Origin: Clostridiales bacterium
GTDB lineage: Bacteria > Bacillota > Clostridia > Oscillospirales > Oscillospiraceae
Length of the DNA stretch: 22,196 nt
Assembly (NCBI GenBank): GCA_012728025.1
Contig: JAAYFX010000037.1
Span: forward strand, 1 to 22,196
Reading direction: 5' to 3'
Position 1 is the first letter of the stretch, and the number at the start of each line of letters is the position of its first letter. The translations under genes were made by a program, and so were the position numbers. Under the pieces are notes generated by a model. That model did not search any database and was not told where the DNA came from. It saw nothing but the letters and a program-made list of their open reading frames with translations. This document shows positions 6,519 through 14,816 of this stretch, piece after piece.

Positions 6519-7793
6519 ATGTCATTTACCGAGATAATCACCTACCCATTTGCTTGGCTGCTGCGGACTCTTTATGAGCTAACCTTAAACTACGGCCTTG
6601 CAATCATCCTTTTTGCACTTGTGGTAAAGCTTATCATGCTGCCCTTCCAGATGAAGAGCAAAAGGAGCATGATGCGCACCAGCCGCCTTACCCCCATCAT
6701 GAAGGAGCTGGAAAAAAAGCATGAGGGCAACAAGCAAAAATATCAAGAGGAGGTTTCACGCCTCTATAAGGAAGAAAAGATAAATCCCTTGTCCGGCTGC
6801 CTTTGGACACTTATCCCCTTCCCCATCCTGATAGCTCTTTACAGTGTTATACGCCAGCCCCTAACACGGCTCATGCGGCTCACAGCGGAGCAGGTTTCCC
6901 TCATAACGGACAAGCTTTCCGAGATGAACCTATACACTATTCCGGAACGGGTGGACGCCTATTATGAAATTAATTTGGCTAATCTTGTCCACGATAACTT
7001 CTCAGTTTTTGAGGGCTTTTCCGATAAGCTTATAAATATCGATTTCAGCTTTCTTGGCGTAAACCTAGGCCAAAAGCCCCAGTGGAACTTCTTTATGAGT
7101 ACCGACTGGAGTGATGTGAACGTTTGGCTGCCGGCTCTTGGTCTTTTCCTCATTCCCGTCGTTTCCTCTCTGGTTTCATATTTCTCGATGAAGGTGAGCA
7201 ATGCCTCAAATCAGGCCGTTAATGACCAAAACGCCCAAAGCATGAAAAGCATGATGCTCATGATGCCCCTTGTCTCCCTTTATATCGGCTTTATTATGCC
7301 TGCGGCCCTTGGAATTTACTGGATTGCCAATAGTGTTCTGGCAATCATTCAGGACTTCATCTTAAATCGTCACTACACGAAAATTCTTGATGCGGAGGAC
7401 GCCGAACGCCGAGAGCGTATGCGCCTGCGTGAGTCAGAGCTTGAGAAAAAGCGTCTTGAAACGGAAAAAAACCGTGAGCTTGGCGCAACTGAAAGAAACA
7501 AAAATACCAGTAAGAAAAAACTTCAAACAGCGGAGAAAGCACAAAATGACGAACGCCTTGCCGCTGTCCGTGCCGAGGAAAAAGCACGTCGCCGTGCCGA
7601 GCTTGGCCTTTCTGATGAAACCCCAGCCTCACAGGTGGGCAACCGCCGTTATGCACGGGGGAGGGCCTATGTGCCAGACCGCTTCACAGCCCCCGAAAAT
7701 GCTGAAAGGGCAACCCGTGACGCTGCCGCTTCGTCTGAGATAGACGAGCAGGTTGAATCGGAATTCCCCTCTGAGGAAAATGGCGAAACATAA
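6519..7793 (+). CDS. yidC: Membrane protein insertase YidC/Oxa1
   Basis: A 424-residue insertase that inserts and folds membrane proteins with or without Sec. Hydrophobic segments are at about 24-42, 96-113, 203-222, 247-262 and 262-283; the hairpin 'MKSKRSMMRTSRLTPIMKEL' and the 'QEEVSRLYKEEKINPLSGCL' element are characteristic. Unlike Bacillus SpoIIIJ it has no lipoprotein signal (no early Cys lipobox). Between segments 2 and 3 it carries a larger loop (about 115-200) than minimal Gram-positive YidC. Residues 285-424 form a long, highly charged tail, probably coiled-coil, that could contact ribosomes. The start has ATAGGAG 7 bases upstream. khpB follows, as in most Firmicutes. Confidence 0.94.
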   Translation: MSFTEIITYPFAWLLRTLYELTLNYGLAIILFALVVKLIMLPFQMKSKRSMMRTSRLTPIMKELEKKHEGNKQKYQEEVSRLYKEEKINPLSGCLWTLIPFPILIALYSVIRQPLTRLMRLTAEQVSLITDKLSEMNLYTIPERVDAYYEINLANLVHDNFSVFEGFSDKLINIDFSFLGVNLGQKPQWNFFMSTDWSDVNVWLPALGLFLIPVVSSLVSYFSMKVSNASNQAVNDQNAQSMKSMMLMMPLVSLYIGFIMPAALGIYWIANSVLAIIQDFILNRHYTKILDAEDAERRERMRLRESELEKKRLETEKNRELGATERNKNTSKKKLQTAEKAQNDERLAAVRAEEKARRRAELGLSDETPASQVGNRRYARGRAYVPDRFTAPENAERATRDAAASSEIDEQVESEFPSEENGET

Positions 7794-7855
7794 GGGGAAT
7801 AGCTCCTTTAGTTTCTAAGCTCCCTCATAATGATTTTTACTTTTGGAGAATAGAT

Positions 7856-8509
7856 ATGCAACAATCAATTGAAGTAACAGGAAAAACGGAGGAAGAAGCC
7901 ATAGCTTCCGCCCTCCGCCAGCTTAACCTTAAAAGAGACGAGGTTTCTATCGAAATTGTCGAAAGGGCAAAGGCCGGTTTTCTGCGAATTGGCGCTGCCC
8001 CCGCAGTTGTACGTGTAAGCTATGAGGTTCCCGACGAGCCTGCCGAGCCTTCAGTTCAGGAAAAGGCCGAAAAGTTTCTGGAAGGGCTTCTGGAGCGGAT
8101 GGGGGTTTCTGCAAGTCTTGAAATGTCCCTTAGGGAAAACGGCTCTGTTTCCATAAACCTCAGCGGTGAAGGCATGGGCGCTGTGATAGGCCGTCGTGGG
8201 GAAACCCTCGACGCTATACAGCATCTTACAAACTATGCCGCCAATCGTGGCTCTGAAACAAGAACCCATATAAGTATCGATGCGGAAAACTACCGCAGTA
8301 AAAGGGAAGAATCCCTTGTTCACCTTGCGGAAAAAATGGCCGCTAAAACCCTTAAGTACAAAAGGAACATGGCCTTAGAGCCTATGAACTCCTATGAGCG
8401 CCATGTTATCCACACAGCCCTTCAAGACTACGAGGGTGTTACAACCTGCTCAACCGGTACAGAACCAAACCGCAGGGTGGTTATTTCCTGCGATAAAACC
8501 AAAGCATAA
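7856..8509 (+). CDS. khpB: RNA-binding protein KhpB (Jag/EloR)
   Basis: A 217-residue cytosolic protein with three parts. Residues 1-57 are a Jag N-terminal domain ('EVTGKTEEEAI', 'KAGFLRIG'). Residues about 95-145 are a KH domain with the GxxG loop at 112-115 ('VIGRRGETLDAIQ'). Residues about 165-213 are an R3H domain with Arg182 and His186 ('YERHVIH') and 'EPNRRVVIS'. Homologs bind RNA with KhpA and affect cell elongation and division. GGAG sits about 7 bases before ATG. It ends the rpmH cluster: a hairpin with six T follows, and mnmE/mnmG, the usual next genes, are absent. Confidence 0.93.
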   Translation: MQQSIEVTGKTEEEAIASALRQLNLKRDEVSIEIVERAKAGFLRIGAAPAVVRVSYEVPDEPAEPSVQEKAEKFLEGLLERMGVSASLEMSLRENGSVSINLSGEGMGAVIGRRGETLDAIQHLTNYAANRGSETRTHISIDAENYRSKREESLVHLAEKMAAKTLKYKRNMALEPMNSYERHVIHTALQDYEGVTTCSTGTEPNRRVVISCDKTKA

Positions 8510-8512
8510 GAC

Positions 8513-8535
8513 CAAAAGCCCGACTTTTGTTTTTT
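8513..8535 (+). terminator. Terminator after khpB
   Basis: CAAAAG (8513-8518) pairs with CTTTTG (8524-8529) around CCCGA, followed by six T. Confidence 0.75.
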
Positions 8536-8617
8536 AAAAAGAAAAAAGCATGAGAGAGACTCGGGGTTTTCCTCGGGGGCAAAGTCTAATCTAGCTTCAT
8601 TTAGGTGGGTTAAGAAT

Positions 8618-8866
8618 ATGTCAACATTTGAAACAGTAAGAACGCTGCTGGCACGACAATTGGAAATTTCCCCTGACACCATAGACGAAAAAACAAAGAT
8701 ACTTGATGACCTTGGGGCAGATTCTCTCGATTTAGTCGAGCTGATTACAACCCTTGAAGAAGGCTATAACATTATCATAACAAGCGACCTTTCGGGAGAA
8801 ATTATCACAGTTGGAGATATAGTTAACTTTATAGACCGGCAGCTGGCCTCCGGCGGCCTAAAATAA
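8618..8866 (+). CDS. acpP: Acyl carrier protein (stand-alone, divergent)
   Basis: An 82-residue acyl carrier protein. Ser36 in 'GADSLDLVEL' is the site for 4'-phosphopantetheine, on which acyl chains are carried for fatty-acid or related synthesis. Helix I and the loop resemble ordinary AcpP. The segment after helix II ('LEEGYNIIITSDLSGEIITVGD') lacks much of the acidic 'EFxxEIPDEDAE' pattern of canonical AcpP and ends in a Gly-rich tail, so it may be specialised. The gene has its own terminators on both sides and no fab genes nearby. A GGTGGG site lies 8 bases before ATG. Carrier-protein identity is sure; a role in bulk fatty-acid synthesis is not. Confidence 0.88.
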   Translation: MSTFETVRTLLARQLEISPDTIDEKTKILDDLGADSLDLVELITTLEEGYNIIITSDLSGEIITVGDIVNFIDRQLASGGLK

Positions 8867-8881
8867 GGTCTTTAATCTGAT

Positions 8882-8914
8882 AAAAAGAACCTAGCGAAAG
8901 CTGGGTTCTTTTTT
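8882..8914 (+). terminator. Strong terminator after acpP
   Basis: AAAAAGAACCTAGC (8882-8895) pairs with GCTGGGTTCTTTTTT (8900-8914) around a GAAA tetraloop, with one G-U pair and a terminal T run. Confidence 0.92.
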
Positions 8915-9077
8915 ACAAAAAGCCTTATATCCACAGGCCATATTGAGTAAGTTAAGGCTTAAGGAAAATAAGTTTTAGAACTATTTATTTTTTGCGGCCA
9001 CATACCGCCCACTCCCTATTTGAAAAATTTTTTCATAATAACAGGGCAAGAAACAATAACGGGAAAGGCTTGTATAT

Positions 9078-9434
9078 ATGGATTTAAAAGAAGTAATGAG
9101 CTGTAAAAACTTTGCCGTTGTGGGAGATACTTTGCAAGAGAATAAGTATGCTCGCAAAATAAAGCAGGGGCTTATGGAAAAGGGCTATGAGGTCTTTCCT
9201 GTGGGCAAGGAGCTTTCGTCAATTAACGATATTGCAGAGGACATTGATATAATAGACCTTTGTATAAACCCTGAAAGCGGCCTCAAGCTGATACAGGAAT
9301 GTAGAAAACCCTTCAAATGTATAGTCATCCAGCCGGGGGCAAAGGACAAAAAGCTTATTTCATACCTTCGTGAAAACAACTTGCCCTATATTGAAGACTG
9401 CCTTTTGGTGGGTCTTCATAAATATACAAAGTAA
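9078..9434 (+). CDS. CoA-binding domain protein (YccU-like)
   Basis: A 118-residue single-domain protein resembling the CoA_binding_2 Rossmann-like family (YccU type). Seen: 'NFAVVGDTLQENKYARKI' near the N-terminus, 'LMEKGYEVFPVGK', 'DIIDLCINPE' and 'CIVIQPGAKDK', which fit the alternating beta-alpha pattern and nucleotide-binding first loop of the family. Its biochemical role is not settled in any organism; binding of CoA or a nucleotide is inferred from the fold. AAAGG lies 9 bases before ATG. fprA starts 26 bases downstream on the same strand, so the two are probably co-transcribed and may share a redox-stress context. Confidence 0.75.
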   Translation: MDLKEVMSCKNFAVVGDTLQENKYARKIKQGLMEKGYEVFPVGKELSSINDIAEDIDIIDLCINPESGLKLIQECRKPFKCIVIQPGAKDKKLISYLRENNLPYIEDCLLVGLHKYTK

Positions 9435-9460
9435 GAAAACTAAATTAAGGGGAGAAAAAT

Positions 9461-10663
9461 ATGTATTGCGTGAAGAAAATAAGTGAAGACATCACATGGA
9501 TAGGCGCAAATGACCGACGTCTGGCTCTTTTTGAAAACGCCCACCCCATTCCAAGAGGTGTCTCTTATAACTCATATTTTATAAATGGCGATAAAACCGT
9601 AGTCCTAGATACGGTGGACAGGGCAGTGGGCGAAAGGTTTTTCGAAAACCTTAGTCACGTTCTCGGCGGCAGAGAGCTTAACTATGTAATCGTCCAGCAT
9701 ATGGAGCCGGACCACTGCGCCACCTTGGGTGAGTTGCTCATGCGTTATCCTGAAGCCACAGTGGTTGCAAACCAAAAGACCCTGACCATGATAAAGCAGT
9801 TTTTTGATATGGATATAGACTCACGGGTGCATCTTGTTAAAGAGGGCGATATCCTTGACACAGGCAGGCACAAGCTTTCTTTCTATATGGCTCCCATGGT
9901 TCACTGGCCGGAGGTTATGGTCACCTATGATTCCGAGGAAAAAGTCCTTTTCTCGGCAGATGCCTTCGGAAGCTTCGGCGCCATAAACGGAAACCTTTTT
10001 GCAGATGAAGTGAACTTTGAAATGGACTGGCTGCCTGATGCCAGACGTTATTACACCAATATAGTTGGAAAATACGGTGCGCAGGTCACAGCCCTGCTTA
10101 ACAAAGCCTCAGCCTTGGATATAAAAACTATCTGCCCCCTCCATGGCCCCGTCTGGCGGGAAAACCTTGGGTGGTTTATCGAAAAATACAGTAAGTGGGC
10201 AGCTTGGGAGCCGGAAGAAAAGGGCGTTCTCATAGCCTATGGCTCTATTTACGGCAACACAGAAAACGCCGCCGACATACTAGCTTCAAAGCTGGCGGAT
10301 AAAGGTGTTAAAAACATCTCGGTGTATGATGTCTCGGCCACAGACCCCTCATACATTCTCGCCGACGCCTTCCGCTTCAGCCATATTGTCTTTGCAAGCT
10401 CCACCTATAATAACGGCATCTTCCTTCGGATGGAAACCCTGCTTCTGGATTTGGCCGCCCATCTTCTGCAAAACCGCACCTTGGCTTTTATCGAAAATGG
10501 CAGTTGGGTTCCCGTCAGCGGAAAGCTCATGAGGGAGATAATGGCCCCCATGAAAAACATGAATGTTTTAGACTGCGGTGTCACCATAAAGTCCTCAGTG
10601 AAGGCCCAGCAGGAAATTGAACTTGATGCTCTGGCAAATGAGATTATCGCCTCAATGAAATAA
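9461..10663 (+). CDS. fprA: Class A flavodiiron protein (FprA family)
   Basis: A 400-residue cytosolic flavodiiron protein that reduces O2 to water and/or NO to N2O, protecting anaerobes. Residues about 1-250 are a metallo-beta-lactamase-like domain with all di-iron ligands: His80, Glu82, Asp84 and His85 ('QHMEPDHC'), His148, Asp167 and His228 ('PLHGPVW'). Residues 255-400 are a flavodoxin domain with the FMN phosphate loop 'YGSIYGNTENA' at 260-270. The length fits class A, with no fused rubredoxin or flavin reductase, so an external rubredoxin/oxidoreductase must supply electrons; none is encoded in the window. The start follows GGGGAG. A strong hairpin terminator follows. Confidence 0.94.
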   Translation: MYCVKKISEDITWIGANDRRLALFENAHPIPRGVSYNSYFINGDKTVVLDTVDRAVGERFFENLSHVLGGRELNYVIVQHMEPDHCATLGELLMRYPEATVVANQKTLTMIKQFFDMDIDSRVHLVKEGDILDTGRHKLSFYMAPMVHWPEVMVTYDSEEKVLFSADAFGSFGAINGNLFADEVNFEMDWLPDARRYYTNIVGKYGAQVTALLNKASALDIKTICPLHGPVWRENLGWFIEKYSKWAAWEPEEKGVLIAYGSIYGNTENAADILASKLADKGVKNISVYDVSATDPSYILADAFRFSHIVFASSTYNNGIFLRMETLLLDLAAHLLQNRTLAFIENGSWVPVSGKLMREIMAPMKNMNVLDCGVTIKSSVKAQQEIELDALANEIIASMK

Positions 10664-10681
10664 ATCAAAATTCCAAAACCT

Positions 10682-10734
10682 AAAAAACACCCCCTTGCCT
10701 TCGCTAAGCTCAAACGAAAGCAGGGGGGTATTTT
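10682..10734. terminator. Bidirectional terminator between fprA and mgtE
   Basis: ACCCCCTTGC plus TTCG (10689-10703) pairs with CGAA plus GCAGGGGGGT (10715-10729), with one G-U pair and a small mismatch. A6 precedes it and ATTTT follows, so it can stop fprA on the plus strand and mgtE on the minus strand. Confidence 0.85.
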
Positions 10735-10855
10735 AATGCCAAAAGTACGATTAAAGTACATATCAAAGTTCAAGGTTTGCAGGTTTAAGGCTGAGGCATT
10801 TAAAATAAAGCATTTAATGTTATGTAAAGCTTACACCTTAGCACCTTGCATCTAC

Positions 10856-12235
10856 CTATATCCCCAGAACAGCCCCCGCAAGGCGGAAATATATAAGCAG
10901 GGACACAGCGTCAGTTATGGTGGAAATTAAGGGACTTGCCATAACAGCAGGGTCAATTCCAATTTTCTCCGCCACAATGGGCAGCATGCTGCCCACAAGC
11001 TTTGCGAATAAGACCACAAATACCAAGGTTGTGGACACAGTGAGGGCAACGGCAACATTTATGTCTGCGTTCCCAAGAAGAAGCCTGTCAACAAGGAACA
11101 TCTTGCCGAAGTTAACAACAGCAAGAGTCAGACCGCACCAAAAGGCAACCCGCCCCTCCTTCCAAACAACAGGGAGAATGTCCTTCGGCTCTGTATCTCC
11201 CAAGGAAAGGCTTCGTATAACCGCCGTAGAGCTTTGGGAGCCGGAGTTTCCGCCGGTGTCCATAAGCATGGGGATAAAGCCAATAAGTACGGCACTTGCC
11301 GCAAGGGCACTTTCAAAGCGGTTTATAATCATGCTAGTGAAAGTGGCCGAAAGCATAAGAAACATAAGCCATGGTATGCGGCTTTTCCAAATGTCCTTAA
11401 CTCCGGCACGGGAATAAGGTACGGTGGAGGGGGTCATAGCCGCCATGATTTCAAAGTCCTCGGTGGTTTCTTCCTGCAAAACGTCAATAACGTCGTCAAC
11501 GGTGACAATGCCCACCAGCCGCCCTTCCTTGTCCACCACAGGAACAGCCAGAAGGTCATAGTCGGAAAACAGAACGGATACTTCCTCTTGGTCATCGGTG
11601 GTGGTAGCATGGATTATGTTTTCATCCATAATGTCGCCAATCATGGCCTCATCCTCGGACAAAAGAAGGTCCTTAACGGTCACAACGCCTTCCAACTGCC
11701 GGTCACTGCTGACAACAAAGCAGGTGTAAATGGTTTCCCTGTCCTCACCAATGCGGCGAATGCGGGCAATGGCCTCCCGAACGTTCATATATTTTTTCAA
11801 ATCCACATACTCTGCGGTCATGATGCTGCCGGCCGAGTTTTCAGGGTATTCCAAGTACTGGTTTATTAGCCTTCTTTTCTCGGGGTTTGCCGTGCGCATA
11901 ACACGCTTAACAACGTTTGCCGGCAGCTCCTCTAAAAGGTCAACCGTATCGTCAAGATAAAGCTCCTCGATAATTTCCCCAAGCTCCGCATCGTTTATGC
12001 TATCGATGATATGGGACTGCTCCGGCGTTTCAAGATTTGCAAAAACCTCCGCCGCCTTGATTTTGGAAAGCAATCGGAACACTGTGGCGATTTTCCGTTG
12101 CGGCAAGGCTGAAATAAAACTTGCAACGTCAAATTCGTTCATATCCTCCAGCTCTTGCCGAAACTGCTTCATGTTTTTATTTTCCAGCAGCTCCAAAAGC
12201 TCAGCCTGTAGGACTTCAAAATCTTTGACTTCCAT
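10856..12235 (-). CDS. mgtE: Magnesium transporter MgtE
   Basis: A 459-residue Mg2+ channel of the MgtE family. Residues about 20-130 are the alpha-helical N domain, followed by two CBS domains ('IMTAEYVDLKKYMNVREAI' and 'IMDENIIHATTTDD' through 'LVGIVTVDDVIDVLQEE') that sense Mg2+ and gate the pore. Residues about 285-459 hold five membrane segments with the family signature 'PMLMDTGGNSGSQSS'. ATG 12233-12235 is chosen because AAAGGG lies 8 bases upstream; a GTG at 12244 sits directly on the ribosome site. It starts 46 bases after ahcY on the same strand, so read-through transcription is likely. No M-box Mg2+ riboswitch fits in that gap. Confidence 0.94.
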   Translation of the reverse strand: MEVKDFEVLQAELLELLENKNMKQFRQELEDMNEFDVASFISALPQRKIATVFRLLSKIKAAEVFANLETPEQSHIIDSINDAELGEIIEELYLDDTVDLLEELPANVVKRVMRTANPEKRRLINQYLEYPENSAGSIMTAEYVDLKKYMNVREAIARIRRIGEDRETIYTCFVVSSDRQLEGVVTVKDLLLSEDEAMIGDIMDENIIHATTTDDQEEVSVLFSDYDLLAVPVVDKEGRLVGIVTVDDVIDVLQEETTEDFEIMAAMTPSTVPYSRAGVKDIWKSRIPWLMFLMLSATFTSMIINRFESALAASAVLIGFIPMLMDTGGNSGSQSSTAVIRSLSLGDTEPKDILPVVWKEGRVAFWCGLTLAVVNFGKMFLVDRLLLGNADINVAVALTVSTTLVFVVLFAKLVGSMLPIVAEKIGIDPAVMASPLISTITDAVSLLIYFRLAGAVLGI

Positions 12236-12281
12236 AGTGTTCACCCTTTCCCGAGGCGGAAAAATCCGTCCCTATCTTATA

Positions 12282-13517
12282 TTAAATCCCCAGATACTCC
12301 TTTTGAGCCTCGGTTAAAGTGTCTATTTTCATGTTCATGCTCCTTAAAAACCTTGAAGCAACTTCCCTGTCTGTCTCGGCAGGAACCGAGATAACACTGG
12401 GCTTTAGCTTGCCTTTATTTTCCGCAAGGTATTTTGCGCTCATGGCCTGAATTGCAAAGCTCATGTCCATTATTTCGGCAGGGTGCCCATCTCCGGAGGC
12501 AAGGTTAACAAGCCTGCCCTCAGCAAGAACAAAAATATTTCTGCCATCAGGCATTACAAAGCCCTCAATATTCTGCCTTGCCTCATAGCGTGAAGTGGCC
12601 TCGGCGGCAAGCTCAACCAAGTTTATCTCCACATCAAAGTGACCGGCGTTGCAAACAATGGCACCGTCCTTCAATTTTCCAAAATGCTCTTTTGTTATAA
12701 CGTCGTTGCAGCCGGTGACCGTTACAAAAACGTCGCCTATTTCCGCCGCTTCCGACATAGGCATAACTTCAAAACCGTCCATATGGGCTTCAATGGCCTT
12801 TATGGGGTCAATTTCCGTAACCACAACCTTTGCACCCATGCCCTTTGCCCGAAGAGCCGTTCCCTTGCCGCACCAGCCATAGCCAGCCACAACAACGGTT
12901 TTTCCAGCAATGATAAGGTTTGTTGTGCGGTTAACCCCGTCCCAAACAGACTGCCCCGTACCATAACGGTTGTCAAAAAGGTATTTGCAGTCAGCGTCGT
13001 TAACAGAAATCATTGGAAACTTCAAGGTGTTTGCCTTTTCCATGGCTCGCAGGCGGAAAATCCCCGTTGTTGTTTCCTCACAGCCGCCTATTACCTCGGG
13101 AATAAGATGGGTATATTTCGTATGCATAAGGTTTATAAGGTCACCGCCATCGTCGATTATGATGTTCGGCCCTGTTTCCAAAACAGCGCAGAGATGGCGC
13201 TCGTATTCCTCCGCCGTCGCCCCGTGATAGGCGTGGATGTCTATCCCCCCTGCCGCAACCGCCGCAACAACATCATCCTGAGTGGAAAGGGGATTACTGC
13301 CGGTCACGTGCATCTCGGCACCGCCTATGGCCAAAACACGGCAAAGATAGGCGGTTTTCGCCTCCATGTGTATGGAAAGGGCAATTTTCAGACCCTTGAA
13401 GGGTTTTTCCTTTTCAAAATCTGCCGCTATGCTGTTTAATACAGGCATATTTCTTGAAACCCATTTAATTTTATTTTCGCCTGAGGGGGCAAGGCTTATA
13501 TCCCGAATATCGCTCAT
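12282..13517 (-). CDS. ahcY: S-adenosylhomocysteinase, Thermotoga/archaeal type
   Basis: A 411-residue NAD-dependent hydrolase family protein that splits S-adenosylhomocysteine, or its deaminated form, to homocysteine and a nucleoside. Motifs seen: 'IIDDGGDL' with Asp122/Asp123, 'EETTTG' at 147-152, Lys178, Asp182 and Asn183 ('CKYLFDNRYGTGQS'), NAD loop 'GYGWCGKG' at 212-219, and 'NAGHFDVEI'. It lacks the roughly 40-residue insert and the C-terminal Tyr tail of the eukaryotic/proteobacterial form, matching the Thermotoga form. In 'HMEAKTAYL' (50-58), the positions of human adenine contacts Thr57 and Glu59 are Glu52 and Lys54. mtaD ends 15 bases upstream and an AAAGGAG site precedes ATG, so the two genes form an operon. 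Confidence 0.92.
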   Translation of the reverse strand: MSDIRDISLAPSGENKIKWVSRNMPVLNSIAADFEKEKPFKGLKIALSIHMEAKTAYLCRVLAIGGAEMHVTGSNPLSTQDDVVAAVAAGGIDIHAYHGATAEEYERHLCAVLETGPNIIIDDGGDLINLMHTKYTHLIPEVIGGCEETTTGIFRLRAMEKANTLKFPMISVNDADCKYLFDNRYGTGQSVWDGVNRTTNLIIAGKTVVVAGYGWCGKGTALRAKGMGAKVVVTEIDPIKAIEAHMDGFEVMPMSEAAEIGDVFVTVTGCNDVITKEHFGKLKDGAIVCNAGHFDVEINLVELAAEATSRYEARQNIEGFVMPDGRNIFVLAEGRLVNLASGDGHPAEIMDMSFAIQAMSAKYLAENKGKLKPSVISVPAETDREVASRFLRSMNMKIDTLTEAQKEYLGI

Positions 13518-13532
13518 TTTGTTCTCCTTTCT

Positions 13533-14816
13533 TTATAAGCTGCTCAAGCGCTGGCTTAAGCCTCTTATATGTCCCATTACCTTATCGGTATCTATGGTTT
13601 TAAATTCTCCCTTTTCCAGAAGAATTTTTCCGTTTACAAGAACCGTCTCAGCCTTTAAGCCGAAGCTTCCGTAGCATAGGGCGCTTTTGGGGTCCACCGC
13701 TGGGAAAAAGCCAATGGTTTCTAAGTCAAAAAGGCAAAGGTCAGCCTTTTTCCCCACGCTTATCTCACCGCAGGTTTCGGAAAGTCCCAAAGCCTTGGCT
13801 CCGTTTATTGTTGCCATGTCAAAAACTTCACGAGCTGTAACTGTGGTGGCTTCCTTTTTAACCCCCTTGTGGATAAGGGCGGCAAGCTGCATTTCCCGCA
13901 AAAGACTAAGGTTATTGTTTGAGGCGGCGCTGTCTGTTCCAAGGCAGACGTTTATGCCCCGCTTTAGCATATCTGGCACAGGGGCAAAGCCGTTTCCAAG
14001 CTTCATATTGCTGGCGGGGTTGTGGGCAACGCTGCTTCCCCGAACGGACAAAAGGGTCATGTCCCTTTCGGAAAGATAAACGCAGTGAGCACAAACGGTC
14101 TTGTCCGTCAGTATGCCGCAACGGTCAAGGTATTCCGCCGGAGTAACACCATAGCGCTCATAGCACTGCTTTTGCTCGTCCTCGCTTTCGGAAAGATGGG
14201 TGTGAATACCAAGATTATGTTCCCTTGCCGTATCGGAAACCAAATGCAAATAGTCCTCGTCGCAGGTGTATGGAGCGTGGGGTGCAAGCATAAAGCTGAT
14301 TAAAGGGTCGTTTTCAAACTCTCTTGCCTCGCTTAAAGCCTGCTCTATGCGCTCACGACCCTTGTCCATGCTGTCTTTGTCCCCTTGAAGTCCACGAGTC
14401 ACAACGGCGCGCATTCCCACGTCAGACAGGGCACGAGGAGTTGTGTGGGGGAACATATGCATATCAAGGATGCTTGTAATGCCGCTTTGCAGCATTTCCA
14501 TACAGCCAAGCTGTATGCTCCAATAGGCGTCCTCGTCGCTAAGGGTGTTTTCCATGGGTATAATATTGTCGAAAAGCCAGCTCATAAAGTTTAGGTCATC
14601 CGCCCTGTTTCGCAGAGCAGACATATAAATATGGGTATGAGCATTAACAAATCCGGAAGACAAAAGCTTTCCCGAGGCATCTATGGTTTTGTCCGGAGAA
14701 AAGCCCTCGGGAATACCATCCACCGAGAGGATGGTGTCATCTTTTATGCAAACATCCCGTATTTCCGTTTTGTCATTGGGAAGTATGGTCAAAGCATTTT
14801 TGATAAGAATATTCAT
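13533..14816 (-). CDS. mtaD: 5-methylthioadenosine / S-adenosylhomocysteine deaminase
   Basis: A 427-residue amidohydrolase of the TM0936 (MtaD) type, predicted to deaminate S-adenosylhomocysteine, methylthioadenosine and perhaps adenosine to the inosine forms in the cytosol. The metal site is complete: His60 and His62 ('VNAHTHIYM'), His207 ('HTHLSE') and Asp295 ('LGTDSAASNN'), with Glu210 as likely proton carrier, His180 in 'LAPHAPYT' and His244. ATG 14814-14816 is chosen because GGAGG lies 5 bases upstream; longer starts at 14858 and 14828 are less likely, the second lying on the ribosome site itself. It is first in the mtaD-ahcY(-mgtE) unit, with a promoter about 200 bases upstream and a structured leader. 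Confidence 0.9.
   Translation of the reverse strand: MNILIKNALTILPNDKTEIRDVCIKDDTILSVDGIPEGFSPDKTIDASGKLLSSGFVNAHTHIYMSALRNRADDLNFMSWLFDNIIPMENTLSDEDAYWSIQLGCMEMLQSGITSILDMHMFPHTTPRALSDVGMRAVVTRGLQGDKDSMDKGRERIEQALSEAREFENDPLISFMLAPHAPYTCDEDYLHLVSDTAREHNLGIHTHLSESEDEQKQCYERYGVTPAEYLDRCGILTDKTVCAHCVYLSERDMTLLSVRGSSVAHNPASNMKLGNGFAPVPDMLKRGINVCLGTDSAASNNNLSLLREMQLAALIHKGVKKEATTVTAREVFDMATINGAKALGLSETCGEISVGKKADLCLFDLETIGFFPAVDPKSALCYGSFGLKAETVLVNGKILLEKGEFKTIDTDKVMGHIRGLSQRLSSL

Noticed and set aside
12236..12281. Possible M-box Mg2+ riboswitch before mgtE
   Set aside because: The 46-base gap to ahcY is far too short and holds only a weak hairpin.
12639..13439. Long open frame (266 codons) on the plus strand opposite ahcY
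   Set aside because: It is the antisense shadow of a clearly conserved gene, has no ribosome site, and its translation is rich in unlikely runs with no known motif. Similar antisense frames opposite mgtE (11234-11869), the transpeptidase (2520-2963) and murC were rejected for the same reason.
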